Below, in pieces: positions 33,013 to 44,771 of a stretch of 64,000 nucleotides of DNA. Made by a program: the position numbers and the translations under genes. How positions within the stretch are numbered: the stretch's first letter is position 1; every line of letters begins with the position of its first letter. The notes under the pieces are model-generated. The model did no database searches and was not told where the DNA came from. It was given only the letters and a program-made list of their open reading frames with translations. This DNA is from Nectonema munidae (Eukaryota > Nematomorpha > Nectonematoida > Nectonematidae), in contig JAUIRK010000938.1 of NCBI GenBank assembly GCA_030549495.1, positions 255,001 through 319,000 on the forward strand. The letters are read 5' to 3'.

Positions 33013-34236
33013 TCAGGGTGTCTACCAACCCTGAAAACATTGAAAACCTCTTAATTTTGAAAAAACCTCTTGAAAACATTGAAAACCTTAAAAACCTCTT
33101 GAATTTCACTAATATTTAGAAAAACATAGATTACCCATTTATAAAAACATAGATATAGATCTCCAACCCGTATATTACGATGATTCTTCTCCAACCTGTA
33201 TTCTACGATGATTCATCTCCAAACTATATACTACAATGATTCATCTTCAACCTGTATACTACGATGGTTTTTATTCCATGTACAAATAACTAGGGAGACA
33301 ATGTTCAACTTTCTGTTCACATTCTGCTAGATGTAAGATTTGATATACCTCATTCGGGGAGACGATGCTACATAAGTAATTACCTATAAACATTATACCT
33401 GTATACTACGATGGTTCATCTTCAACCTGTATACCGCGATAATTCATATCAAAGAATCGAAAAATATTCTTTAAAAAATCAAAAAATATCAAACTTTCTG
33501 TTCATATTTTGCTACCTCATACGATGTTACCAAAGTTATTACCTATACTTTGCAATTTGCACGATTTTAAATATTATATTTGTCGAATAATCAAAGAATC
33601 GAAAAATGTTCAAATCAAAAAATATTTATTCTTTTTAAATATATCGTTGGCTCCCCTTACTTTTAGTTTCGTATGTGCATAATTTGATAAAAATTAAGAA
33701 AATTTCTTTTTTTAGATATTCTAATCTAAAAAAAAAAAAAAAAAAAAAAAAGGAAAAAAATCTAGAAGCGGCCATTTTTTGGCTTTTGATTTTTTTTCTT
33801 CTCTTCTCTTTTAAGTGTTAGTAACAAAAGTTTTATTTGTTTATTTATTATTATCAGAATTTATATAAACATTTTTTCACATATGTGTAGCAGTATATAT
33901 TATAGAAACGTTTGTGTAAATGTGTTACTTTTATTTCTGTAAAAAATAAATGTATTGAAATGTGCTTATAATCTTTTGTATTGTGTTTACCTGTGATTTA
34001 TTTATTTCAACTAAAAAAAAAAAAAAAATTTTTCTATCTATGATGTGTTCTCCTTGTTATGTGCCTATGTTCATCTTTATTTTAAATAAATTTATTCTAA
34101 TTTAATCTAATCTATTAAAGACTAGGTTTATCTTTCAATTTTAAAAGAATTCTCACCCTTAAAAATTTTCATATTACTCTTGAAAACCTCTTAAAAACCT
34201 CTTGAATTTCATTTTGGAAATTTGGTAGACACCCTG
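33013..34236. mobile_element. Non-autonomous element with CAGGGTGTCTACCAA inverted ends
   Basis: CAGGGTGTCTACCAA at the left and TTTGGTAGACACCCTG at the right. Just inside, both ends carry GAAAACCTCTTGAA-type words in the same text order. The 1.2-kb body holds a 28-bp minisatellite, a poly-A tract (33727-33750) and no transposase. Superfamily unknown; no target duplication was evident. Confidence 0.6.
33161..33272 (+). repeat. 28-bp minisatellite, four copies
   Basis: Four adjacent 28-bp units of the type CTCCAACCTGTATACTACGA plus TGATTCAT start at 33161, 33189, 33217 and 33245. One to two further partial units appear at about 33396-33446 after a spacer. It is internal to the element 33013-34236. 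Confidence 0.85.
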
Positions 34237-34636
34237 TCTTACCAAATACCGATCATTAAAGTTCTTTAGAAAAACAAAAAAGATCCAGTCTATGTAAAAA
34301 ACACAAGAGAAGGTTGTCTCAAATGTTGTATTGATTGTCATGATCGTTGCTTTGAAGAGTGGCATGGTTGGCATACAATAAAGCTAAAATAAAGTTTAGC
34401 TTATTATAAAGACTTTTTTTTATTATAAAGCTAACTTATTATAAGTTTAGCTGTTTTAATAAAGTTTGTTTTTTTAGTTTTGAATAAATTATTTTGAGTT
34501 TATTTTTTGCTTACTGCACCATATATGGGAACATTAGGATTGTGGCAAAAAAAGATTACAAAAATAAAATAAAAAAACTTTTTTATTTTATTTGAGGAAG
34601 CAAAAATAGTTAAAAAAAAAAAAATAGGTTTCAAAG

Positions 34637-35030
34637 GGTTAACCTGGGGTCCACAGACCCATAAGGGGTGGATGGCTGGGTCTCAGGGGGTCTGTGGACA
34701 GTTTTTTATTTTTGTAAAAAAACTTAAAATAAGTGAAACTAAACAATTTGTACATGTAAAAATAAAAATTATACGTGTAATAATAACTTAAACAAAAAGC
34801 TAACTTTTAAAGTTTGAATAAATTTCAAGCAGTGGCTTTATGCCTTTTCTCCTTGAATTTAAGTAAAATTGGCTTCGCTACCTGAATTTAAGCGCAAATA
34901 ATTCATATCAATAAAAATGCATGCAAAGTTATTTTTATGACTTTTAAGCAAAATTTGCTTTTAGGGAGTCCAAACATTTCATCGACTTCTTAAAGGGGTC
35001 AATGACTGAAAAAGGTTAAGAACCCATGCG
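34637..35030. mobile_element. hAT-like MITE remnant
   Basis: GTTAACCTGGGGTCCACAG at the left and AAAAAGGTTAAGAACCCATG at the right are inverse relatives of the TTCTTAACC-type hAT end. The left part contains an inverted echo of itself (GGTCCACAGACC and GGTCTGTGGACAG, 34650-34700). No coding capacity. Confidence 0.45.
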
Positions 35031-36960
35031 TTAAAGATAACCAAGTTTATATCAGTTTTGAATAAATTATTTCGTGTTTTTTTTAAATTGTAATAAAGTG
35101 TCAAATTCGGATAATATCGTAAAGAGGGTGTTCGTAAAACGAGGTATACATGTACTTTAGTTTGGGTAGGACAGAATTCCATACATGATAATGTAAGATA
35201 AGAGAATAAAAGAGGGAATACAATCTTTCCAATCAAACATCTCATGCCAAGCTGCTCTGAAATTCATATGAAAAGTATTTTACAAATGATGTGAGAGCTA
35301 TATAATAATAATAATAGATTGCTTCAATATGCACACAATAAGTAAGCAATGTTTATCACAGTGGCGCTCCTCTTTGTAGTATTTTTGAGCAAACACATGT
35401 TCATGATCCACTAGATTTTCTCATCTTCTGTCACAGTGATTCTATTTCTCTTTCTTTCTCCTACTCTGTTTTTCTCTTCCGCCTTCTCTGCTAAAACTCA
35501 ATCATTCACTCAAGCTCTCTTCTCTTGTTTAAGCTCTCCTATCTCATTCAGGTGTCTTCTCTCTAATTTGTATTTAGAGTTAAATTAAAAATAATTCTAT
35601 TTTATCTCATTAGAAACTAGTTTTTAGCTGAATATAAGTTCAATATTTTCAGAACCTTTTTTCATGATACTAAAGTTCAGTTATTCAAATTAATCACAGA
35701 TTTTTGGTAAAAATTTAGTTTCATCAATACACCAAACATTTTGCAAGAATGAAAATTTGTTTATGTTTTTAAATGAGAGAAAAATAGTTTTCAATCGTTA
35801 CGTTATATCAATGAATATTGTCAGACTCGCTTTAAAATTTTTTTTCAACAAAGATCACTTTTAATCTTTATCAGTACTTTTGTAACATTTGAAAACTTTA
35901 ATTTTTTCAAGTCAAGAAATTTTTTTCAATAGCTATTTGGGAATGAATATTTTGACTAGCTATTCAGTTTAAGAGCAAGAATACTCTATTTGTTTAATAT
36001 TTGAGCAGATATTTTTTATAATGTTCGATTGTTAATTTTTGTAAGTAACACTGTACATAATTAATTAAATCATGATTCCTTACAAAATGTAAAAAATACA
36101 AGCGTTACCAAATCACCCTATAAGGATTAGCTACTTCAACGTTGGCTTTTGCTGCTTATAAAAACTTGAAAATATCAAATAAACTATCTCATTTTTTATG
36201 CCTCCTATTATTTTGAAATTATTCTGAGAACAGACCGTTTCATTTTAAAATAGTAAAAATTGCTTTATTAGTTTATTTTATCTCCTTTCTCTCTTATGTT
36301 AATTATCTAGCATATCATGTGCGCCGTTGTGATGATGTAATTCAAATGTCATTAATTATATTTTTTCACTTCTAACAAAATTTAACTATTTTTTAAATCG
36401 CTGTGCTTGCTGTTGATGTCAACTTTTTCAACCCCCCTCCCTCTCTATGTCAACTTGAATCCTCCCTCCCAGGTAGTGTTGACGTACATTGTGAACGACC
36501 CCTTAGATAAAAAAAATGGTTTAGCTCGTTTTTCTTTATTATAGATTTGTTTTATGAATACACTTAGCTACTTTAAAAATTATTTTTATTAACTATTACA
36601 ACTTCAATAAACAGCTAATACAATAAGAATAAAGATAAAAAAGAAATATCTAAATATATTTTACAGAAAAATGTCAAAACGACAGATAGTCAGCCATGAT
36701 AAAAAGGAGGCAAGCAAAATTAAAAACTAATAAATTCTCTAAATTCAATAATTTTATTTATAAATATGCAGTTTATTTGTTTCTCATGTGTTAACATTCA
36801 TAAAGAAGATTTAAATCAGTAAATTGATTCTAAAGCTAGTTATATTGAAGAAGTAGAAATTTTTTATTAATTTAGTACCATAATTAGAACAATGTCTTGA
36901 ATAAGAAGAATTTATTATAGAAAAAGAGATTAGAATACAAAACAAACTAGTTGTATATAC
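35031..36960. other. AT-rich DNA, nothing recognised
   Basis: A pyrimidine-rich TCTCTT-type patch at 35435-35560 is the only structured stretch. No exon, RNA gene or transposon end could be supported. Confidence 0.45.
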
Positions 36961-38221
36961 CAGTGTTTCTCGATTTGAGTTTTTCTTTAAAAATTGTATA
37001 AGTACTTTGTAAAAAAAGTTCTCTGTTGAATTGACTAATGAGAAGCTACGGATTGAATTTTAAAACTTTTGAGCATAAAACTTGATTGTGAATTATACAG
37101 TGATAATCAGTAAATTTTGGAAAGCTTTCATCATTTTTACAAAGGGCGATAAAACTACTTTTATTACCCACCATCGCAGGAGCTCCATCTGTATTCAATG
37201 AAACTAACTTATGGAGTTGAAGGTTAGTCGATGAAACAAAAAACTTGAATGAATCATAAATATTCTGCCCTCTTGTTCTCTCTTTCATTGGAATGATAGT
37301 CAACACTTCTTCTTTTGTTGACATATCTTCGAAAACCATCCTGATGAATATGCATAACTGTGCAGTACCAACGAAATCAGTTGACTCATCCAATTGAAGA
37401 GAGAACACTACACAATTTTCAATTTTTTTTTAAAATTCGGTTGATATCATGGCCAATGTCTTCGGTCCTTCTCATGATTGTGTTTCTTGACAGTGACATA
37501 TTTTTAATATTTGTTATAATCTCGAACTTGTTTTTCATATTTTGGGAAAGAACTTCACCAGCTTCGATAAAAGCTTTTAAACTATTTCTCCATCATTGAA
37601 TGAATTATTATTATTCTTAATCAGAACTTGAGCTACTTTGAAAGAAGCAAATAGGGCAGATTTTGAAAAATATTGTAATTAAATATTACTACAAATAACT
37701 TATTTAAAAACAAATTGAATATTTTTTCAATAAAAAATTTTTTTTAAATAGAAGAATTTTTTTAAAGTAAATTTATTTTAAAATAAATAATTAAAACTTT
37801 TTTAAAAAAATTAAAATAAGAAAATATATTTTTTAAATTATTTGATTATTAAAACCTGATAAATATTCAAATATATCATTGAAATTGTTTACAATGTTTC
37901 ATAGATATTAATTTTCTTTCATCTACTTTTTGCTAAATTTCGTTCAGTTTGAACAGTTTGAGAAGTAATTAGGTTTAAAGGTAATCATTTTAAACATAAA
38001 ATATTTAAAATTTTGCTCATTTAATTGATAAATATTTGTGTGAAAAATAAAAAATGAAATGAGTATATTCGTTCATCTTGTGCTACATGACAAAAACGGA
38101 TAAGTTTTTTTTTAAATAAAATTTTTGCTCATATAAAAATTTTCATAAAACATCTCGCGATCTACCTGAAGTCCTTTCACGATCGACTGGTAGATCGCGA
38201 TCGACGTCTAGGACATCTCTG
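36961..38221 (-). mobile_element. ZBED-type hAT element, internally decayed
   Basis: Ends are CAGTGTTTCTCGATTTG and the GATCGACGTCTAGGACATCT-CTG terminus typical of ZBED5-like hAT elements, with flanks GTATATAC and GTATAAAT agreeing at six of eight positions. On the minus strand, about 37590-37050 encodes a transposase piece: a NNTI-like NTIMRRTEDIGHDI block, then FSLQLDESTD, RTRGQNIYDSF, VSLNTDGAPAMVGNKSSF and DYHCIIHNQVL. LDESTD and TDGAPAM..K carry catalytic-core motifs of this hAT group. A frame shift separates the two pieces and the N-terminal BED finger and C-terminal dimerisation domain are absent. Confidence 0.75.
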
Positions 38222-38900
38222 GTATAAATGATAGAGGAAAAATGATTTATCTCAGATGAGTATTTTTGAAACTTTAACATTATTTTAAAAAAAAAAATAA
38301 ACTATATATATTCGTTAAATGACAGAAGCTCTTTTCAATAACGTCAATAAACTTCCTAAAAAAGTTTTTTTTTAATTAAGTCCCTCTAAATTTTAAAAAT
38401 AAAAATGAGCTATCCACTTTTTACACCACCAAAAATATTAGATTGAAATTAATTCTTAAAAAGGCATTTAATTATTTAAATCATTGAAATAAAATTTAAT
38501 TTATTGAAATTAAATATATTGGTAAAAAAGTAACAAAATATTTGGAATACAATTTATTGAATATTTTATGTCATTAATATTAATTAAACAAATTTATACC
38601 TATAAATCACTGCAAAAAATATTTGATATAAAAGAGTTTGCATAATGAGAGATGGTTATTTCGAGAAAGTTAAATCCAAAGTTACAGAGTTTAAATTGGA
38701 GGAGAATAAATATTTGATAAAGTCGGATTAAAAGAAAACTTTTGAAAACTTGTTGTCAGGTTCATAAAAGTAATGTCTCTATATAAATTCTTTCATTTGT
38801 TTTACTTTTCTAATTTTCCTTCCTAATCACATTGTACATTTAAATTATGTTGTATATGATATTTTCATAACTTATATTTCGTTTTTTTTTACTTTTTTTT
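38222..38900. other. AT-rich DNA, nothing recognised
   Basis: No open frame of length, no repeats recognised. Confidence 0.4.
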
Positions 38901-39680
38901 ATATCGTTTATTTAGCTACCACTCCATCTCAATCTAAAAAAACGCTCGTTAAAAAATTACCTATTAACTTTCTGCTCTACACCCTCACCACATCTTTTCA
39001 CCAACCTATACACAACCCAAACATCCTGCAGTACTACAATTCCTTATTAATTCAGTTTGCTCCTAACAAAACATCTTATCAAGTGCTACCATTAAATCAC
39101 CCAATCGAGCTCATCCACCCTTCTTCGTCTCCCCCTTACACCACTAACATCTGTCACCATAGATATCTTGCCCTAAACTCTATAGCTCACCAACGTACAA
39201 CAAATACTATCAGTTCGCTTTCAATTTTCACTGACGATTCCAAATCACAGCATCGCTCTTCACCTGCATGGGCATTCTTCCTACAAAACACAAAAAACCC
39301 ATCCCTTATCCAACACACAAATCTAGATCCAGAAATCACTGCACACGAAATAAAAATCCACGCAGTATTACTATCCTGCAACATACTCCTTAATAATCTA
39401 ACTTCTTTTTCTACCTCCTTCAAATATATCACTTATTTCACAGACTCGCAAACTTTAATAAATGACCTAAAACTTGAAAACAAAATCTCACACTCAACTT
39501 ATAGATTAGCAAGCAAACTTATTCATCTATCTAATCACTTTGAATTAAAAATCGTCTGGTCCCCAGCTCATTTCAGCTGTTACGTAAAACTACCTCGTAG
39601 ATTACGTTGCAAAATCAAAAATATCCGATTCACAGATCCTACCTCTATTTTCTTTACCCATCTCCACATTTACAAACACA

Positions 39681-39743
39681 ATAACTAACTCTACACTACA
39701 ACAGTGGCAAAATAACTAACTCTACACTACAACAGTGGCAACA
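39681..39743 (+). repeat. 31-bp tandem duplication in the LINE
   Basis: Two adjacent copies of ATAACTAACTCTACACTACA plus ACAGTGGCAAA, starting at 39681 and 39712. Near identity implies a recent event. Confidence 0.85.
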
Positions 39744-39801
39744 ATCTATTGACTCAACCATTACATCACTTCCGACATCTAAGCCATTATCACAACTCAT
39801 T

Positions 39802-40410
39802 TTAACTCTTTAATGACAACGTATTTTTGAAGAAAAAATAGGCCTTATGACAAAAGATTTTTTTTCCTCAAAATTTTACGTAACTTTACATATTTATCGC
39901 ATTTGGTTAACTATTGACCACTGTTTTTGAAAAAATAAAAAATAATTTTTATTTTCCATAAAAATAGACGTATCATATATGATACGTTAGGCACAACGAC
40001 ATTTGATGAGAAAAAACAATTGGATGAAAGAACGAAGAAACTTGGCAAAACAAGGAAAGTTATTATAAAAAACATTAAAAAAGTCGAACCTTGGTATTTA
40101 TAATAACTTATAAAACATTTACATTTATACCAACACGACCTTTAACACATACTTGATCCATAATACATTTTACACTTTGGCGTTTTTGCATTTTCTATAG
40201 CCAAAAATGGGTTTTATTTTGTATGATAATTCACAAAACAATCAACATGGACTCCAACTTTTCATTTAACACACATAGTTTGAGTTAATCTGTGACATTT
40301 TCTGCACTTCAATCGCTTTTTGTTTTCAATCGAAGAAATAAAATGCCCTAGTTGATTGAATCTTTTTGATTGAGATGGTTCCATTATTTATTGCCAATCC
40401 TTTGCTTGGC
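39802..40410 (-). pseudogene. Probable piggyBac-like remnant inserted into the LINE
   Basis: Begins at a TTAA (39802) with TTAACTCTTTAATGACAACG. It includes a palindrome ACGTATCATATATGATACGT (39968-39987). In the second half, minus-strand text in broken frames gives Cys-rich words like those of the piggyBac C-terminal finger. The far TTAA was not located. Confidence 0.35.
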
Positions 40411-40413
40411 TAA

Positions 40414-40560
40414 TTTCTTATAAAAGGGGGGGGGGGGGGGGGGTGAAATCTATTTAAATTTTTTTGCAATTTTGCTAAGAGTCTTCAGAGAATACAACAG
40501 CTGTATTATGTCTTTTAGAATCACTAATTACGTATGTTTTCATATTTTTAACATGTAATC
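40414..40560 (-). mobile_element. Inverted fragment of the 12606-12869 MITE family
   Basis: TTCTTATAAAAGG, a run of about 18 G, then GAAATCTATTTAAATTTTTT and TTTAGAATCACTAATTACGT match the reverse complement of about 12700-12850. The G run stands where the related copy has GGGCGGCC. The terminal inverted repeat on the outer side is lost. Confidence 0.6.
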
Positions 40561-41170
40561 AACTACCAACAAGTATTGTTTTAGGAAAAAGACTCAAACC
40601 CTTTCTGTCGTTTTAGCTGTCCGTACATTGAAACACCTACACATATTCTCCTTTATTGTCCAATTTTCCATTCTCACCGACACCAACTCCTTGAAAAAAG
40701 CCGCTACGTTTTTAAAGATATTCCATTCTCTCTACATGATCTTCTACAACAACCATTACTCATCAAACATCTCTCTCTTCTCATAACCACAATACTCTCT
40801 GCAAACCAAGCACTCAATCCTCCCCCAAATATCCAATAAAAATAAGCCATTATCATCACTAACCCATACATTCTACAAAACAGTCTAGTGTTTACAGCCA
40901 TGAAAATCTTCCAAATTATTCTTTTCTATTTCAGAAAGACCCATAAAGACTAAACTCACACTTTGAAGACTAAATTCCAGCAGACCTGCAAGCATATCTA
41001 CTCCAGCTTGAAAGTGCTTAGAAATCTCCATGCCTACCTACCTTAGTTAGGATATCTCCAAGCGGCTTTATGGCCTTGCGAAACATCCTAATACATATCG
41101 TATTCTATCTTTTGTTATATCCCATATCTATATTATTTTTTATTTATCTTCACTCTATGATAAATAAACT

Positions 41171-41990
41171 TCTTCTTCTCTAAAATAAAAATATTGAGAT
41201 TTGATTGGTTAAGATATTTTTGTTGGTTTTTCTGTTAAGTTAATATCTCATTTGAAATCTTTAAGTATCATTAATTGTTATGCGGAGTTAATTAGTATAT
41301 GAATGAATCTATATGTATATACAATAAACACATCTGGTATAATTAATGTTAATACAATTGTAAATTATAACTTTTCTTTAGGCTATTCTTAACGTTTCAT
41401 TTTGAAACCCTTTTTTTCTTATAAGTTTCATAAAATACTCTTGCTATAAAATTTACATACATGAAGCAAATAACTTTTTTGACACCATGAGTAATACGAC
41501 ATATGCTTTTTGTTTAAACTATTTAAAAAAATATTTGCTCATAAAAAGAATGTGCTGAGAATAGCCTTTCTTCGCTCAAATTAAAAGTTGTAAGGTGAAT
41601 GCAAAAAATATTAAAAAAAATGCAGGCCATTTTTTTGTGAATATTGGGGGTCAAACGAATTCTGTTGTTGGCAGATTGGAACCTTGGTTTACGAACTTAA
41701 TTCTTTCGGTAAAGCCATTCGTTGCCTGAAATGTTCGTGAACCGAGAAGGTTTTTTATTTTAGCCTATACATTAATATATGTACTTACTAACGCAATAGA
41801 AGATGAAGAAAGGAACAATAAAGAATTATAAAAGGTCCATTTTTGGAACCGAAAAAAAGGTTTGGTCAAACAAATTTGTTTGTAGGTCGATGTGTTAGTT
41901 AACGAAAATTGTGAAAACGCTGAAGGCGACATTGATTAGTTTGAGATTCAAGCTAAGTTAGCTGAGGCATTTTATTTTTTTTCGGTATCG
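41171..41990. other. AT-rich DNA, nothing recognised
   Basis: No open frame, RNA gene or repeat end recognised. Confidence 0.4.
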
Positions 41991-41999
41991 AATCCATAG

Positions 42000-42113
42000 G
42001 GAAGATTAATCTTACATAGCTCGGCAGATGGTAAGGATAGTCAGGATCGGGAATCGAACCCAGACTATCAGAATCAAGACCCTAGGCTCTTACCACTAGA
42101 CCATCTGCCGATA
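42000..42113 (-). repeat. tRNA-derived SINE (family 2)
   Basis: On the minus strand it has GGCAGATGGTCTAGTGGTAA with an A box and CTGGGTTCGATTCCCGATCC with a B box. CATCTGCCG near the 3' side pairs with CGGCAGATG at the 5' side, like an acceptor stem, but the spacing is too long for a tRNA (about 85-90 bases with no proper anticodon arm). Confidence 0.65.
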
Positions 42114-42420
42114 TTCCCAGGAAGTTATAGTAAATTTTAACCTTGATGGTTTCAATTGTGTTCTCGTCAACTTACGACACACGAACACACACTGATACTG
42201 TGTGACAACTAATACTATTAATATTTGTAAACATATGATACTACAGTCAAACCTGCTCTAAACGCCACCTCTATAAGACCGCCACTTCTTTAAGAGCGCC
42301 ATTTTCTTACAGTCCCGATCAAATTTACATTAAAAATTTATAACATTGCAGTCCGAATCTTAATAAAAACTTGCACAAGAACGCCACGCACCATACTAGA
42401 GTAGTACATCTTGATCACTT

Positions 42421-42552
42421 TTAACCCTTTGAGGACCAGTGGGGCACCAGTGACCCAAGAAATGAAAATCGCCTGCTTTGAATATATAAAAATCCATTGA
42501 AAAAGAAAGCAGACGAATCTCCTCTTCAAAATGTTGGTCCTCAAAGGGAACA
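42421..42552 (+). mobile_element. piggyBac-type MITE nested in the Tigger element
   Basis: TTAACCCTTTGAGGACCAG at the left and GTTGGTCCTCAAAGGG at the right are inverse. The right TTAA reads GAAC, so it has mutated. The middle word AAGCAGACGAAT links it to the 30444/30821/31802 family. It is 5' of the transposase start. Confidence 0.65.
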
Positions 42553-42738
42553 ATGAACGGTAATCTTCGATGTGTATCAAGTTATGTAGAGTGGTAGATA
42601 AAATAAGATTTCATGTATACGACTAACACGCATATGCCTTATGTCATTCATGCAGCATTGATAATTGTAATTAATGATGTATACGTATTTACGTGGCAAC
42701 TGTTTTACTTAGAATGAAAGTTTCTTCATCACATATTT

Positions 42739-44257
42739 TTGCTTTATTTAGAGCTATCACATAATAATTGTTTTCTATCAAAACGTATAAAGGAAATAAA
42801 AAAAACTCTGTCCCTTGTAGATAAAGTTAAAGTGATTGAAATGTACGAAAAAATTGAAAGTTCACGTAAAGTGGCTGGCGCATTCAGCGTCAGCAAAGAT
42901 CAAGTTCAAAATATTATGAAGCGAAAAGCCGAAATTTTGCATGATTTTCAAAACAATGCTCCAAACGATCGTAAACGTAAAATGCGAAAAACAGGAAATG
43001 AAAAAGTTCCTAAACTAAGTTGAAAGTGGTTTCAAGACTCTTCAACTAGACGAGTAAAAGTCAGTTTGTAAAGCGTCATAATATTGTGTTTCGATCTGTG
43101 TCGGGGGAAAGTGGTGATGTAGACAAAAGTGTTGTTTGTAATTGGAAACAAAAGCTTTCTACCATTTGTGCTGGGTATGAGCCAAAAAACATTTTTAACA
43201 TGGATGAAACCGGCTTGTTCTACAGAATCAATCAGCGAAACAAATCATTACATGTTAAAGGGCATAACACACATGGCGGTAAACAGTCTAAAGACCGCAT
43301 TACAGTTGCTTTATCTGCTTCAATGATGGGAGAGAAATTTCCTTTACTTGTGATAGGAAAATCGGAAAATCCTCGTTGTTTTAAAAACATTGATAAACAT
43401 TCACTTCCTGTTAAATATAAGTCAAACAAAAAGTCGTGGATGACAGGTGAAATCTTTGATAATTGGATAAAAAGGTTTGATTGTCAAATGAAAAATCAAA
43501 AGCGAGAAGTCTTGTTCTCCTGCGCACCCTCATGTGACACTTACTAGCGCTAAATTGGTTTTTATGCCATCAAATACAATATCAGTTATTCAGCCCATGG
43601 ATCAAGGCATCATACAGGCCATGAAGCTAAAATACAGAGACAGAGAGCTACAGTTTGTTTGTGACAACATTGCGAAAGATGAGTCCATCACTGGTCCGAA
43701 AATTCTCCGAAAAATTTCTCTTTTGGATGCTATCAACTGGGTCCATAAAGCTTGGAATGAAGTGACATCTTCCATTATTCATAAGTGTTTTGCTCAAGCT
43801 GGATTTACTGCAGAGGTTTTCATGAATGTAAACACATCAGATATGCAAAGCACGGAGATTGACGTTAATGTTTTCGAAGAAACCAATGATGTTTCTTCAT
43901 CAGTTTAATGTCCTTCCAAAGAATTATTTGGATTACAATTCAACAATCTTCACCACATTGATAATGACCTTCCTACCTCAAATTATGCTATTGACTGGGA
44001 TCGCTCCGCTTCAGATATTCTTCATGATAACGAAAAGGATTCAGGTGGTGATGATGATGACGATGGTAAAGAGCCAGTTGAAGAATCGTTCAAGCTCTTT
44101 AACTCACGTCCAAGACTGCTTAGAAATATGTAAGCAATTTGCTTTGCAAACAGGAAACAATGACATGCTAAAACATTGTTTCGACATTCAAGATATTACC
44201 ATTAAACATAAGAATGAAAAAATATACAAAGCAAACAACCATCACGAATTTTTTTAA
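42739..44257 (+). pseudogene. Tigger transposase pseudogene
   Basis: In order: a CENP-B/Psq-type helix-turn-helix (LSLVDKVKVIEMYEKIESSR, VSKDQVQNIMKRK, 42815-42930); a stop and a gap where most of the second DNA-binding helix domain should be; RHNIVFRSVSGESGDVD; the first catalytic Asp in FNMDETGLFYRIN (about 43197); the core GKQSKDRITVALSASMMGEK; a frame break near 43515 that removes the usual DNAPSH motif with the second Asp; the third Asp in ISVIQPMDQGIIQAMK (about 43580); and an acidic C-terminal tail in two frames to 44257. At least three breaks; it cannot make transposase. Confidence 0.87.
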
Positions 44258-44771
44258 AAGAAAGTGAATTTTTTTTATACATAATGAATTAAATGTTTTT
44301 ATGCGTTTTTCCTGTTATATTCTAATAAATGTTTTTATTGATAAATTTTTTTGAAATTGTGTTAATTTTCTATGATAAATTTTTCAGATAGTGAAGGTAA
44401 ATCTTGATAAAACCGCCACCTGCGTAAAACAGCCGCTTTTGACTGGTCCCAAGGGCGACTGTCTTAAACAGGTTTGACTACTTCTATATACTTTTGCTAA
44501 TACAAATAGGGGTGCTTAGCACTAGAGGATCTTTATTCAAAAAGCGACTCAAATTTGATCATGACCCCCTTTTTTACATGCTTTTTGGAATCAAGTGAGA
44601 TGATGAACTTTGCGTTTATGTTTCTTTACTTTCATCAAAGCACGCAAAAAATGTAATAAAATATTCATGCGCATAAATTAATTATGCATGCACGCCATCA
44701 TAGGCAAATGCGAATTTTGTACGCATGCACGCATAGAATTGCTTGAAAAATTGAATTTCTATTTTTGAGAG

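Larger units (their letters stand above)
38930..41170 (+). mobile_element. 5'-truncated LINE (RNase H and zinc knuckle), interrupted by another element
   Basis: From about 38930 the frame encodes the RNase H domain of an I/R1-type LINE: LSIFTDDSKSQHRSS (the usual DG is DD), PEITAHEIKIHAVLLSC, YITYFTDSQTLINDL and KIVWSPAHF hold the expected acidic and His positions. It breaks near 39600. The zinc knuckle and C-terminus resume at about 40590 (SCPYIETPTHILLYCPIF) and end near 40840. The 3' UTR runs to AATAAACTTCTTCTTCTCT at about 41160. The piece between 39802 and about 40585 is foreign. Reverse transcriptase and ORF1 are missing. Confidence 0.78.
42244..44478 (+). mobile_element. Tigger/pogo-type DNA transposon, broken
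   Basis: Inverted ends CAGTCAAACCTGCTCTAAA and TTAAACAGGTTTGAC sit next to TA on each side (42242-42243 and 44479-44480), the TA target of Tc1/mariner-pogo elements. Subterminal ACCGCCAC words recur at both ends. The right end lacks two terminal bases relative to the left. The transposase lies on the plus strand at about 42790-44257. The left subterminal region also carries a piggyBac-like MITE at 42421. Confidence 0.88.

Noticed and set aside
42030-42113. tRNA gene (Glu- or Gly-like)
   Set aside because: The A and B boxes and an acceptor-like pairing exist, but the middle is too long and has no anticodon arm, and diverged relatives occur at 18725 and 50032.
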